Shown here one piece after another: positions 12,542 to 21,850 of a stretch of DNA of 64,000 bases. Both the position numbers and the translations under genes were made by a program. The first letter of the stretch is position 1. Each line of letters starts with the position of its first letter. The notes below the pieces were generated by a model. The model had not been told where the DNA came from, searched no databases, and worked only from the letters and a program-made list of their open reading frames with translations. The stretch comes from Phragmites australis. Lineage: Eukaryota > Streptophyta > Magnoliopsida > Poales > Poaceae. The stretch covers positions 11,463,001 through 11,527,000 of the forward strand of contig NC_084943.1 in NCBI RefSeq assembly GCF_958298935.1, read 5' to 3'.

Positions 12542-13433
12542 TGATGTGCACACGTCCATGGATCACGTGTGACGAGTAGATGTGTCCCGATCTTCTCGAA
12601 GGATCCGCGAACTTGATAACTTGTCGCTGCGTGACCTGGTGAAGAGGCAATGCACCGCGAGACTGTCCACGCGACGAACTACCGAGACAATCACCCTTCC
12701 ACATACCGACGAAACAGCCCACGCAATCACGCCGTATAGATGTGAAGGCACAAACTGGGTGAACCGCAGTTCGGCGTTCTACAACTCCCTCAGGAATCGA
12801 AAGAACAAGTTTGCAAGCCTCTCAAGACTCACGCTGGAACAAGAACTCAAAGAGTTTGTATTTCTGAATTTGCAATCCTCAAGTTACTGTTCACGTCACC
12901 CATTACAGGGATATATAATACTAGTGGAGTTTCAGTTTGGAAGAAATAAATGAGAACATGTAGTGGAAAGTTGTAACACTACTTTTATTAATAGCCAGGC
13001 CTAGTGGGACGCATGGGTGGTTGGCATTCTTCTGCATGCATGCTGGAACGTGTGTGGATAGCAATCCGGTTGCTGGCTGCATGCATTCCTATCTTCCGAA
13101 ATATTTGCTTGCACTCCAATGACTGTTATTCATGGTAGCTAAATGTTCTTTTCTCTCTCTCTTGCACGTCCAGGTTCCTTGCTTATATTTGGCGGGCAGA
13201 ATCCATCATCATCCCACGCTTGTTCGTGCACTCCATCATTCCTAAGAACATTGAAACAAGTACTCAAAAGCATAGGCCCATTCAACATAATCTGATTATT
13301 AAGCATAAGGTTAGCGTTCACCTGAGAATGAATTTCCTTCTCCAATTGTTTTGCTCTACTCCTTGTAATCGGACCAGCTATATCAAATGTAGTTTCATTT
13401 GGAGATGAATGAATGCTAGGAATGTCCTCATTA
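12542..13433 (-). repeat. 5' LTR of element B (892 bp)
   Basis: Partner of 6012-6903 and the same length. It drives transcription leftward. The minus strand carries a copy of the polyprotein tail at 13139-13433, which is not translated here because there is no upstream ORF. Confidence 0.92.
12911..12920 (-). promoter_or_regulatory. TATA box in 5' LTR of element B
   Basis: The minus strand reads TATTATATAT (plus ATATATAATA) downstream of the U3 coding part. It is the best TATA match in this LTR and is present in both copies. Confidence 0.55.
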
Positions 13434-13475
13434 CCAAGCCAAACTGAACAAACATCATGCTAAATGGGTTGAATT
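13434..13475 (+). pseudogene. 42-bp remnant of element A pol between elements B and C
   Basis: After the duplicated CCAAG it reads QAKLNKHHAKWVEF, the RNase H tail that directly follows LKHIRSQ at 6011 and matches [13 protein letters not shown] of element G. It proves that B and C inserted into the same copy of A. The next expected codons (IESFPYV in G) are absent on the far side of C. Confidence 0.9.
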
Positions 13476-14144
13476 TGATAGGTGTAGAGTGCCCGATCTT
13501 TCGGCGAGTGATGATAATTTCGATTAGTGGACGTCGACCCTCACGATCCGACTACGACGAGCAAGCCCGAAGCGCCAATGCAATCGCTGAACCAACTTCC
13601 GATGGATATTAACCTTGCGGTAAACAAGATCAACCTGATCACGAGGATCAATTCTTGCAAGCAATCGAAGAACGAGCAAGAATTAGAGGCGAGCAATCTG
13701 ATGTATTGCACGAAGGTGGAGTTCTGAATTCACGTCGAAGGACAGATTGTAGCTAGGCTATCAATTAAACAAAACTCAAGTAAAATAGGGGGCGCAGCCC
13801 CTGGTTTTATAGGGTGGAAAAGAGGGGGCGCAGCCCCTAGGGCCGGCTAGGAGAGGGAGAGGCACGCACCCCTAGGGGCGCCCTCCTTTGGGCCGCCTTG
13901 GCCAGATTGGCCCAAGTTGGTCCACATCAGTCTTTAGGCCTTCTGTTGGTCAAACTGAGCTTCTGGGCCTTCATTCTTCAGCACCAAAACAATCTTTAAT
14001 TCTCGTGCACGGGCCCGAGTCATTGGCCTAGCTGGTGGCGCCTGGATTGATGGAGATGGCGTGTGGACTTGGGCTGATGGAGATGGCACCTGGGCTGGAG
14101 TGGATGGCGTCTGGGCTGATATATAGGTGTCGATGTCCTCATCA
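13476..14144 (-). repeat. 3' LTR of element C (669 bp)
   Basis: It matches 19723-20391 with one base change seen. The minus strand starts TGATGAGGACATC. Bases 13934-14144 encode the end of the polyprotein, including the repeated peptide [17 protein letters not shown] and [10 protein letters not shown]. Confidence 0.93.
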
Positions 14145-17100
14145 TCCTCCCCTTCTTGAAGTGAAGTCATCCTCGACGGCAATTCATCATCCTCGCCCAA
14201 ATATGGTTTCAAATCTGCAACATTAAAACTAGTGGAAACACCAAACTCCATGGGCAGATCAAGAACATAAGCATTATCATTAATTTTGGTTAGCACTTTA
14301 AAAGGACCAGCAGCACGAGGCATCAATTTCGAACGACGCAAAGTAGGAAATCTATCTTTACGCAAATGCAACCAAACCAAATCACCAGGTTCAAAAGAAA
14401 CATGTTTTCGACCTTTACTACCAGCAACTTGATACTTTTTATTAGCAACAGCAATGTTTTGTTGTGTTTCTTTATGCAATTGTTTCATGTGATCAATAGG
14501 AGCAAGAGCATCAACATGTGGTTCATCTTCAACATCAATAACAAACAAATCAATAGGCGCCCTAGGAATATAGTCATAAACAACCTCAAAAGGACACATC
14601 TTAGTGGCAGAATGTGTAGCACGATTATAAGCAAATTCAACATGAGGTAAACAATCTTCCCAACGTCTCAAATTTTTATCTAGAACAGCTCTAAGCATAG
14701 CAGACAAAGTTCTATTTACTACCTCAGTTTGCCCATCAGTTTGAGGATGACAAGTAGTACTAAACAGCAGCTTAGTTCCCAATTTATTCCAAAGAGAACG
14801 CCAAAAGTGACTAAGAAATTTAGCATCACGATCAGAGACAATTGTTTTAGGAATTCCATGCAATCTAACAATCTCTCTAAAGAACAATTCAGCAACATTT
14901 GAGGCATCATCAGTTTTATGACAAGGTATAAAGTGAGCCATTTTAGAGAATCTATCAACGAGCACAAAAATACTGTCCCTCCCCTTCTTAGTGCGAGGCA
15001 ATCCCAAAACAAAATCCATCGAAATATCATGCCAAGGTGAAGAGGGAACAGGCAAGGGCATATACAAACCATGATTACCCAAACGAGACTTAGCTTTCTG
15101 ACATGTAGTGCAACGTGCAACAAGGCGCTCAACATCACGGCGCATCCGTGGCCAAAAGAAGTGGTCGGACAACACCTCGTGTGTTTTGAAAACGCCGAAG
15201 TGACTCATCAGACCACCTCCATGCGCCTCCTGCAACAACAAAAGACGAACCGAGCTAGCTGGAATACACAGCTTGTTAGCACGAAACAGGAACCCATCCT
15301 GCATATGAAATTTGCCCCAAGGTTTGCCATCTTTACAGTGTAAAACAATGTCATGAAAATCAGCATCATTAACATATTGATCTTTCAAAGTTTGCAAACC
15401 AAAGATTTTAAAGTCTAATTGGGACAGCATCGTATAACGACGAGACAAAGCATCAGCAATCACATTTTCCTTCCCATTTTTATGTTTGATGATGTACGGA
15501 AAAGACTCAATGAATTCGACCCACTTAGCATGACGACGGTTCAGATTAGTTTGGGTTCGAATATGTTTCAAAGCTTCATGATCAGAATGAATAATAAACT
15601 CGCGAGGCCATAGATAATGCTGCCATGTTTGCAAAGTTCGCACTAAAGCATAAAGTTCTTTATCATAAGTAGAATAATTAAGAGCAGCACCACTTAACTT
15701 CTCACTAAAATATGCAATGGGTTTATGATCTTGTAATAAAACAGCACCTAACCCAATTCCACTAGCATCACATTCCAATTCAAACACTTTATCAAAATTA
15801 GGCAATTGCAAGAGAGGAGCATGAGTTAACCGTTCCTTTAAAGTGTTGAAGGCTTCATCCTGTGGTGCGGCCCACTCAAATGGCGCACCCTTCTTGGTCA
15901 ATTCGTGCAACGGTGCAGCGATGGTGCTAAAATCTTTCACAAAACGACGATAGAAACCTGCAAGACCAAGAAAACTGCGAACCTGTGTAACCGTCGTCGG
16001 TTGAGGCCAACTTTGAATGGCGTCCACCTTGCTGCCATCTACCTTAATTCCCTGTGAAGTGACAACATAGCCAAGAAACGAAACACGTTGCGTGCAAAAA
16101 GTGCATTTTTCCATGTTACCAAACAAGTGAGTAGCACGCAAAGCATCAAAAACAGCACGCAAATGATCTAAATGCTCATTCATGGATTTGCTGTATATAA
16201 GAATATCATCAAAATAAACAACAACAAATATTCCAATGAAAGGCCTAAGAACTTCATTCATTAAGCGCATAAAAGTGCTAGGAGCATTAGACAAACCAAA
16301 CGGCATAACCAACCATTCATACAAGCCAAATTTTGTTTTAAATGCCGTTTTCCATTCATCTCCTAGTTTCATTCTAATCTGATGGTAACCACTACGCAAA
16401 TCAACCTTAGAGAAAATTGTGGCACCACTAAGTTCATCAAGCATATCATCAAGGCGTGGTATAGGATATCGATAACGAATTGTAATATTGTTAATTGCAT
16501 GACAATCGACACACATACGCCATGAACCATCTTTCTTAGGAACAAGCAAAACAGGAACCGAACAAGGACTAAGAGACTCACGAATGTAACCTTTGTCAAG
16601 CAACGCTTGGACTTGACGCTGAATTTCTTTCGTCTCTTCAGGATTTGTGCGGTACGGAGCGCGATTAGGAAGCTGTGCGCCTGGAATTAAATCAATTTGA
16701 TGTTCTATGCCACGAATAGGAGGAAGACCCGGTGGCAATTCAGCGGGAAAGACATCTTTATATTCCTGCAAAAGGTTAGCAACAGCAGGAGGAATATGCA
16801 ATGTAGGCGCCTCATCTAGTGAAACAAGCATACGAGAGCAAACGAGCGCATAACAAGGCAAATTAGCATCATGTAATTCATCAAAATCAGCACGTGTAGC
16901 AAGCAAGATAGGGTTATGCAATTTAATCTCAGGTTGAACAGGTGCAACAGGAGGTGATTTAATCAATTTTGCAGCTTTTGCCGCTCTAGCAATATCATCT
17001 TTTAGAACTTGTTCAGGTGTCATAGGATGAATAACAATTTTCTGACCCTTAAACATGAAGGAATAATAATTGGAACGACCATGATGAACACTATCAACAT

Positions 17101-17350
17101 CATATTGCCAAGGACGGCCAAGCAACAAAGAACATGCTTCCATTGGAACAACATCACAATCCACAAAATCAGAATAGGCGCCAAGAGAAAAAGGAACACG
17201 TACCGAGCGCGTTACCTTTATTTTGCCGCCATCATTAAGCCACTGAACATGATAAGGATGTGGATGCTTCCTTGTTGGCAATGACAACTGCTCCACCAAG
17301 GTCGTACTAGCCAAATTGTTGCAACTGCCACCATCGATGATTATACGGAC
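13934..17350 (-). pseudogene. protease/RT/RNase H/integrase part of element C
   Basis: This follows an in-frame TGA at 17351-17353 and reads at once into the protease motif [10 protein letters not shown]. The RT has [15 protein letters not shown] and the catalytic YFDD (about 16205-16220). RNase H has [19 protein letters not shown] and ADALSRR. The integrase has an HHCC-type region ([26 protein letters not shown]) and the catalytic triad [28 protein letters not shown] motif ([13 protein letters not shown]) precedes a proline-rich tail that crosses the PPT and ends 211 bases into the 3' LTR. The reading from the stop to the LTR is uninterrupted. It would be about 1138 residues if translated, but there is no own start codon context. 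Confidence 0.9.
14145..14160 (-). other. Polypurine tract of element C
   Basis: The minus strand reads TTCAAGAAGGGGAGGA directly before the LTR. It also encodes QEGED of the polyprotein. Confidence 0.85.
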
Positions 17351-17353
17351 CGC

Positions 17354-18693
17354 TCATTCTTGCACGACGCCTTTGATATGAAAAATGTTGTGGCGCTGAT
17401 TCTTTTCGTCCTGAACGACCTGTGTACTAAGAACACGCTGCACAACAAGATTTGCATACCTGTCGGCGGCACTAGAGTCGACATGAAGCTCCGTATTATC
17501 TGCATGGTCAGTAGCAAGCATAGAATGTTGAACATCCTCAGAATCACTAGCGGAAGAATACTCACCGTCGTCACGAATCAGCATGGTCCGTTTGTTGGGG
17601 CAATCTCGAATTACATGACCAAACCCTTTGCAACGATGACACTGAATATCGCGAGCACGTCCAGATGACGGCGCGGGCTTGGCCGGAGGCGCGGTCGGCT
17701 TGGCCGACGAGTCGCGCGAAGGTGCGGTCGATGAAGAGGTCGACTCGCGCGGGGTGGAAGAGGAAGTAGGGGCGTCGACCGTGGGGCTGGTGTAGGAGCC
17801 TTGCTCGAACCTGCAAAATGATTAGTGCGTGTCGAAGATCGCCGTCCCTGCACTTCGCGTTCAGCTTTACAAGCATATTCAAATAAGGTGGTCATGTCAT
17901 CATAATCCTTATAATCAAGAATGTCCTGAATTTCACGGTTTAAACCACCTCTAAAACGAGCCATAGCAGCATCATCCTGTTCAACTAAACCACAGCGAAT
18001 CATACCCTTTTGCAAAGCTTGATAATAATCCTCTACGGAAAGCGAACCTTGTTGAAAACGCTGCATTTGATTAAGCAAATCTCTAGCAAAATATGACGGC
18101 ACAAAACGATGACGCATAGCAGCTTTTAATGCCGTCCAAGTGGCTGGAATATTAGCAGGATATTTTTGTCTATACTCACGCCACCAAATTAAAGCAAATT
18201 CAGTAAATTCACTAATAGCAGCCTTAACTTGTAAATTAGCAGGAATATCATGGCAGGCAAATTTTTGTTCAACTTCTAATTCCCAATCAAGATAAGCAGC
18301 CGGATCATATTTGCCAGTAAAAGTAGGAATCTTAAATTTTATTTTGGCAAAAGAATCATTAATAGGAACACGTACCCTACGAGCACGACCACGACGATTG
18401 TCTTCATCTAGCTCGGTGTCGGCGCCGTAGTCACGTGCATTTTGCAACTCCGTGAGCTGTGTCGACATGGTCCGAAGCTGTGTCGTCATGGCCTCAAGAC
18501 GAGTCGTGATCGACTCGAGCGTGGTGTGGGCAGCTGTATCAGCGAGGTCAAGCTGATCAAAACGCGCATTCGACGAAGTGATCGTAGAATCAAATCTCTC
18601 GTGCATCGTCTTCATGTCGTTTTTGAGCCCATCAACCTGCGCCTGGACATCCTGGAGGGAGAGCTCCTCCGACTGCGAGCCTTTTTCTGTCAT
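17354..18693 (-). pseudogene. gag part of element C with one frameshift and a terminal nonsense codon
   Basis: The likely start is 18693 (MTEKGSQSEELSLQ); an upstream in-frame ATG at 18717 adds eight residues. Residues about 15-85 form heptad-like repeats (LESITTRLEAMTTQLRTMS), a probable coiled coil. Retrotrans_gag follows (YLDWELEVEQKF, LKAAMRHRFVPSYF, VEDYYQALQKGM, RGGLNREIQDILDYKDY). In the Ser/Pro/Arg-rich linker near 17780-17800 the frame shifts by one. The next frame holds the CCHC knuckle CHRCKGFGHVIRDC (about 17600-17645) and DDGEYSSASDSED. It ends at TGA 17351-17353, where an arginine codon is likely in the parent. Without the frameshift the ORF would run from gag into the protease, as in element G. 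Confidence 0.85.
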
Positions 18694-18717
18694 CGAAACA
18701 CCAACAAAAACAACCAC

Positions 18718-19708
18718 AAAAAAAAGATCCTACGACGAGAGGTGAGTAATGGATGAAAAAGCTCAATCAGAAAGCTGTTATCAACTCTTACCCGTTCTTA
18801 TCAAGCACGCAAGCGTGAACTGCAACCACAGGTAAAACCGGTGGAAGATTGGAGGAGCGATTGCGTGGTGAAACAAAAACCTGCTCGTAGTAGAAAATTT
18901 GTGGAGCTAGGAGGCTGCACTCAATCCAAGGGTTAGCACAATTCAAACAATAACTGCAAAGTTGAATAATAGTGCTAAACACGAACAGATGCTGCCGGCA
19001 CAAGTGCGAAAGGCTAGTAAAAGGTGTAGGAAAACTGATGGCCGATTGCCAGACGCGCCTGAAATCAAGGCGAGTGCGATCTTTCCAACAAACCAACGAG
19101 CAAAACGGAGTGGTAATCGGTCAAGATAAACAACCCCTTTTTCTTTTTCTTTTTTTTTTCTCTTCTTCAGGGGAACGTAAAATCTGAATATATGAACAAA
19201 GAGACCTCAAAAGAGCAATTGATGACACACACTTTTTTTTTTGTAGAGGCAGGGGTAAAACGGTAATTAAAAGATACTCTCTCTCTCTCTCTCTAGAGTA
19301 GGGTCAAAATTTGAGCTGGTTTGTGCTTGTCGCGGCGGATCTGGACGAGCAAAAGACGCGGCGCGACCGGGTAGGAAACGGCCGGATCGCGTGGCGCGGC
19401 AAACGGAACCGAACAGGACTCTCGCGCGCGGTAGCCAAAACGAGCTGGACTCTTGCGCGCGTCAAGAGACCGTGGCGCACACGGCAGGGAAGATTGGGGC
19501 GGCTAGAACAGATGGAGAGAAAGACACGAGTAACCAGCAACAATTGAACGCGTAAGCACAAAAAAACTCAACAATGCAGATTATTGAAAGAAAGTGCAAG
19601 GCGCAAAGGGTGCTGGGACAAAGATCTAACCTAAATTTTTTTTTTTTTTTGGTTTATGTGGACCAGGATGAACGAAAAACACACGATAAACTCACCGAGA
19701 AAACCTGG
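18718..19708 (-). other. 5' leader of element C
   Basis: About 1 kb between PBS and gag with a CT dinucleotide run at 19277-19293 and poly-T runs (19137-19160, 19637-19650). No coding sequence is supported. Confidence 0.65.
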
Positions 19709-19720
19709 AATCTGATACCA
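19709..19720 (-). other. Primer binding site of element C
   Basis: The minus strand reads TGGTATCAGATT, two bases after the LTR. It matches the initiator tRNA-Met-complementary sequence for ten bases. Confidence 0.85.
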
Positions 19721-19722
19721 CT

Positions 19723-20391
19723 TGATAGGTGTAGAGTGCCCGATCTTTCGGCGAGTGATGATAATTTCGATTAGTGGACGTCGACCCTCACGATCCGACT
19801 ACGACGAGCAAGCCCGAAGCGCCAATGCAATCGCTGAACCAACTTCCGATGGATATTAACCTTGCGGTAAACAAGATCAACCTGATCACGAGGATCAATT
19901 CTTGCAAGCAATCGAAGAACGAGCAAGAATTAGAGGCGAGCAATCTGATGTATTGCACGAAGGTGGAGTTCTGAATTCACGTCGAAGGACGGATTGTAGC
20001 TAGGCTATCAATTAAACAAAACTCAAGTAAAATAGGGGGCGCAGCCCCTGGTTTTATAGGGTGGAAAAGAGGGGGCGCAGCCCCTAGGGCCGGCTAGGAG
20101 AGGGAGAGGCACGCACCCCTAGGGGCGCCCTCCTTTGGGCCGCCTTGGCCAGATTGGCCCAAGTTGGTCCACATCAGTCTTTAGGCCTTCTGTTGGTCAA
20201 ACTGAGCTTCTGGGCCTTCATTCTTCAGCACCAAAACAATCTTTAATTCTCGTGCACGGGCCCGAGTCATTGGCCTAGCTGGTGGCGCCTGGATTGATGG
20301 AGATGGCGTGTGGACTTGGGCTGATGGAGATGGCACCTGGGCTGGAGTGGATGGCGTCTGGGCTGATATATAGGTGTCGATGTCCTCATCA
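19723..20391 (-). repeat. 5' LTR of element C (669 bp)
   Basis: Partner of 13476-14144. A TATAAAA box on the minus strand (20052-20058) lies between two copies of the self-complementary block GGGGCTGCGCCCCC. The complete LTR terminus at 20391 abuts unrelated DNA (element H). Confidence 0.92.
20052..20058 (-). promoter_or_regulatory. TATA box in 5' LTR of element C
   Basis: The minus strand reads CCTATAAAACC, a good plant TATA box. It is flanked on both sides, within about 20 bases, by copies of a GC-rich hairpin-forming 14-mer. The 3' LTR carries the same arrangement at 13788-13840. Confidence 0.7.
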
Positions 20392-20936
20392 GTTGGGTTC
20401 ATCTCAGACTCGACCAGCGCAACGCGAGGAAGGAGATGGTGCACGTGGGAGTCTCACGAGGGAGAAGGCGGCTTTGACCAGAGGTGCCAACAGGGTGGGC
20501 AATAGCAGTGGTTGCTGGGTGTGGGCTGTCAAGCGTCTCGCTGGGCCTAGCCTTCGGCCAGCCCAGGTTGAATAGAAGGCTAAGAGGGGGGGGGGGCCAA
20601 GGAGGAGAGGAGAGTGGGCTCGACCCGAGAAGAGGGAAAAAATGGATGGATTGAAGGAGGCGCCCATAGGAGAAAATTGATTTTTTTCTTTTACGAAACC
20701 TTTTCAAACTTTTCAAAAAAATCAAACGGCGCACCTCGGGGTTTTCAAAAGTTCATTTTCACACCATAAAACCCAAATGCACCTATACTCAGAATGAATG
20801 CAACACAAAAATATAACCTAGGAAAAAATTCAATTTATTTTTAGAAAATAAGTTTTAACCAATTCTATTGATTTAAACCATAATTAATTCTAGCAAAATT
20901 TTAGGGAATTAGAAAATTAAAAACCAGGGTGTTACA
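20392..20936 (-). repeat. Element H: truncated TGTAACACCC-type LTR
   Basis: On the minus strand it starts TGTAACACCCTGG at 20936. It continues AT-rich, then GC-rich towards 20392, the same composition profile as the E-family LTRs (E starts TGTAACACCCTAAT). It is cut at 20392 by the complete terminus of element C, so only about 545 bp of the 5' part survive. It interrupts the Copia element D at 20937. GC-rich ORFs in it (20399-20734) have no domain and I do not call them genes. Confidence 0.6.
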
Positions 20937-21135
20937 CGATCCACATGGCATTCGACAAAGTCTGAATCCAAGTATCCCAAGAGTAGAAAACTAGCACCTT
21001 TCGAATTCCTTAGGATTAGCTTGAAAGTGAGCACACATACATACACTAAACATAATATCGGGCATAGATGCGGTAAGGTAAAGAAGCGATCCAATCATAG
21101 AATGATAAAACTTTTGGTCAACCAGTTTACCCGTT
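20937..21135 (-). pseudogene. Element D fragment: Copia RT/RNase H junction
   Basis: The minus strand reads GKLVDQKFYHSMIGSLLYLTASMPDIMFSVCM, then AHFQANPKE and, after small lesions, GYLDSDFVECHVDR. This is the standard Copia stretch from the end of RT into RNase H. It follows on directly from PTNGHLNLDET at 31970-32020, so element E (21136-31964) was inserted into one continuous Copia gene. The downstream remainder (RNase H end, 3' LTR) is lost beyond H. Confidence 0.85.
21131..21135. repeat. Left target-site duplication of element E (CCGTT)
   Basis: CCGTT before TGTAACACCC is repeated at 31965-31969 after GTGTGACA. This fixes both ends of E and confirms that the Copia gene was split by it. 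Confidence 0.9.
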
Positions 21136-21843
21136 TGTAACACCCTAATTTTTCTAATTCTAAAACTTCTCAATATTTGTTAAAGTTCAAATGAGTTTAA
21201 ATATATATTTTTTAAAAAGAAAGAAAACCCTATTTTATATGAAAGAAGATATAAATGACATAGGATATAAGTGAATATTTTTGCATTCATGCTGAATTAG
21301 GCAAGTAGTATTTTATTTGATTTTTGATGAATTTATTTGAATAGTTTTTGACTGGATTTTGAATTTGAATTTGGATTTTGAATTCATAGGAAAAAGAAAA
21401 GGAATAAAACCTCTACCGGGCTACCTTTTCCCTTTTCGGCCCAGTTTCTCATCGGCTTCGGCCCAGTCGCCGCCGACTTCCCCCTCCCACCCGGGCCGCC
21501 TGCCTCGGCCCATCTCCGCGTGCCAGCCTGCGCGCCGAACCACTCACCCGAGCCGCTGACATGCGGGTCCTGCATGTCAGAACCTTCTTCCTCCTCAGTT
21601 GGATTCTGACGCAGAGACGGGAACGCGCCGGCCGCCGACTTCCGTTTGAATCCGAGCCCAAACCGAACCCGAGAACTTCTAGAAAGCAGTCAAATCAAAT
21701 CCCCGGGATTCCTTCTATCTTTAGCTAGCCTTATCTCTAAGGAAATCGCGGATTTGAGCTCGGATGCATCTCCCCGCCGCCGTGTCCGAGTCGATCCACC
21801 GTCGCCCTGGAGTCCTAGCGCACCCCGCCCTTCCGAACCCGCC

Positions 21844-21850
21844 TATATAG
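21844..21850 (+). promoter_or_regulatory. TATA-like box in element E
   Basis: TATATAG lies at the end of the GC-rich region. E2 has TATAAATA at the equivalent place (48009-48016), which supports a shared LTR promoter. Confidence 0.55.

Larger units (their letters stand above)
6012..13433 (-). mobile_element. Element B: near-intact CRM-like Ty3/gypsy retrotransposon
   Basis: 7422 bp on the minus strand. It has two 892-bp LTRs, an initiator tRNA-Met-type PBS, a 0.85-kb leader, one gag-pol frame broken by a single TGA, and a PPT next to the 3' LTR. It is flanked by the TSD CCAAG. By eye the LTRs differ at five positions, all transitions at CpG or TpG/CpA, so insertion was recent. It sits in the RNase H region of element A. 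Its LTR is unrelated at the DNA level to those of A, C and G except for the terminal GAGGACAT coding block. I infer the CRM-like assignment from the ORF reaching into the LTR and the absence of a visible chromodomain. Confidence 0.9.
679..13475 (+). mobile_element. Element A: decayed CRM-like Ty3/gypsy retrotransposon, 3' end missing
   Basis: The order is 5' LTR (679-1585), PBS, leader, gag, protease, RT and RNase H on the plus strand. Element B (6012-13433) splits it, and it resumes for only 42 bp (13434-13475) before element C. The integrase, PPT and 3' LTR are not in the window. LTR and gag-pol sequence are closest to element G at 24-31 kb: both share the LTR-encoded TRARARQLN peptide and the LTR block around GTTGGAGTCCATTAGGGA. 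Many stops and frameshifts mark it as the oldest chromovirus here. Its TSD cannot be checked because the right end is gone; the five bases before it are GGCTT. Confidence 0.85.
13476..20391 (-). mobile_element. Element C: young CRM-like Ty3/gypsy retrotransposon without a TSD
   Basis: 6916 bp on the minus strand. It has 669-bp LTRs with canonical TG...CA ends, a PBS, a 1-kb leader, gag-pol with one TGA and one frameshift, and a PPT. I saw one difference between the LTRs, which makes it the youngest element by that measure. The five flanking bases do not match (GAATT left, GTTGG right). The right neighbour is the truncated LTR H, not the continuation of element A. Both termini are complete, so recombination between two copies explains the junction better than a ragged deletion. 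Confidence 0.9.

Noticed and set aside
13139..13345. Minus-strand ORF in the 5' LTR of B
   Set aside because: It duplicates the end of the gag-pol of B and has no upstream coding sequence or start of its own.
13471..20396. GTTGA / GTTGG as an imperfect target-site duplication of C
   Set aside because: On the left GTTGA is not adjacent to the LTR; the two LTR copies fix the boundary after GAATT.
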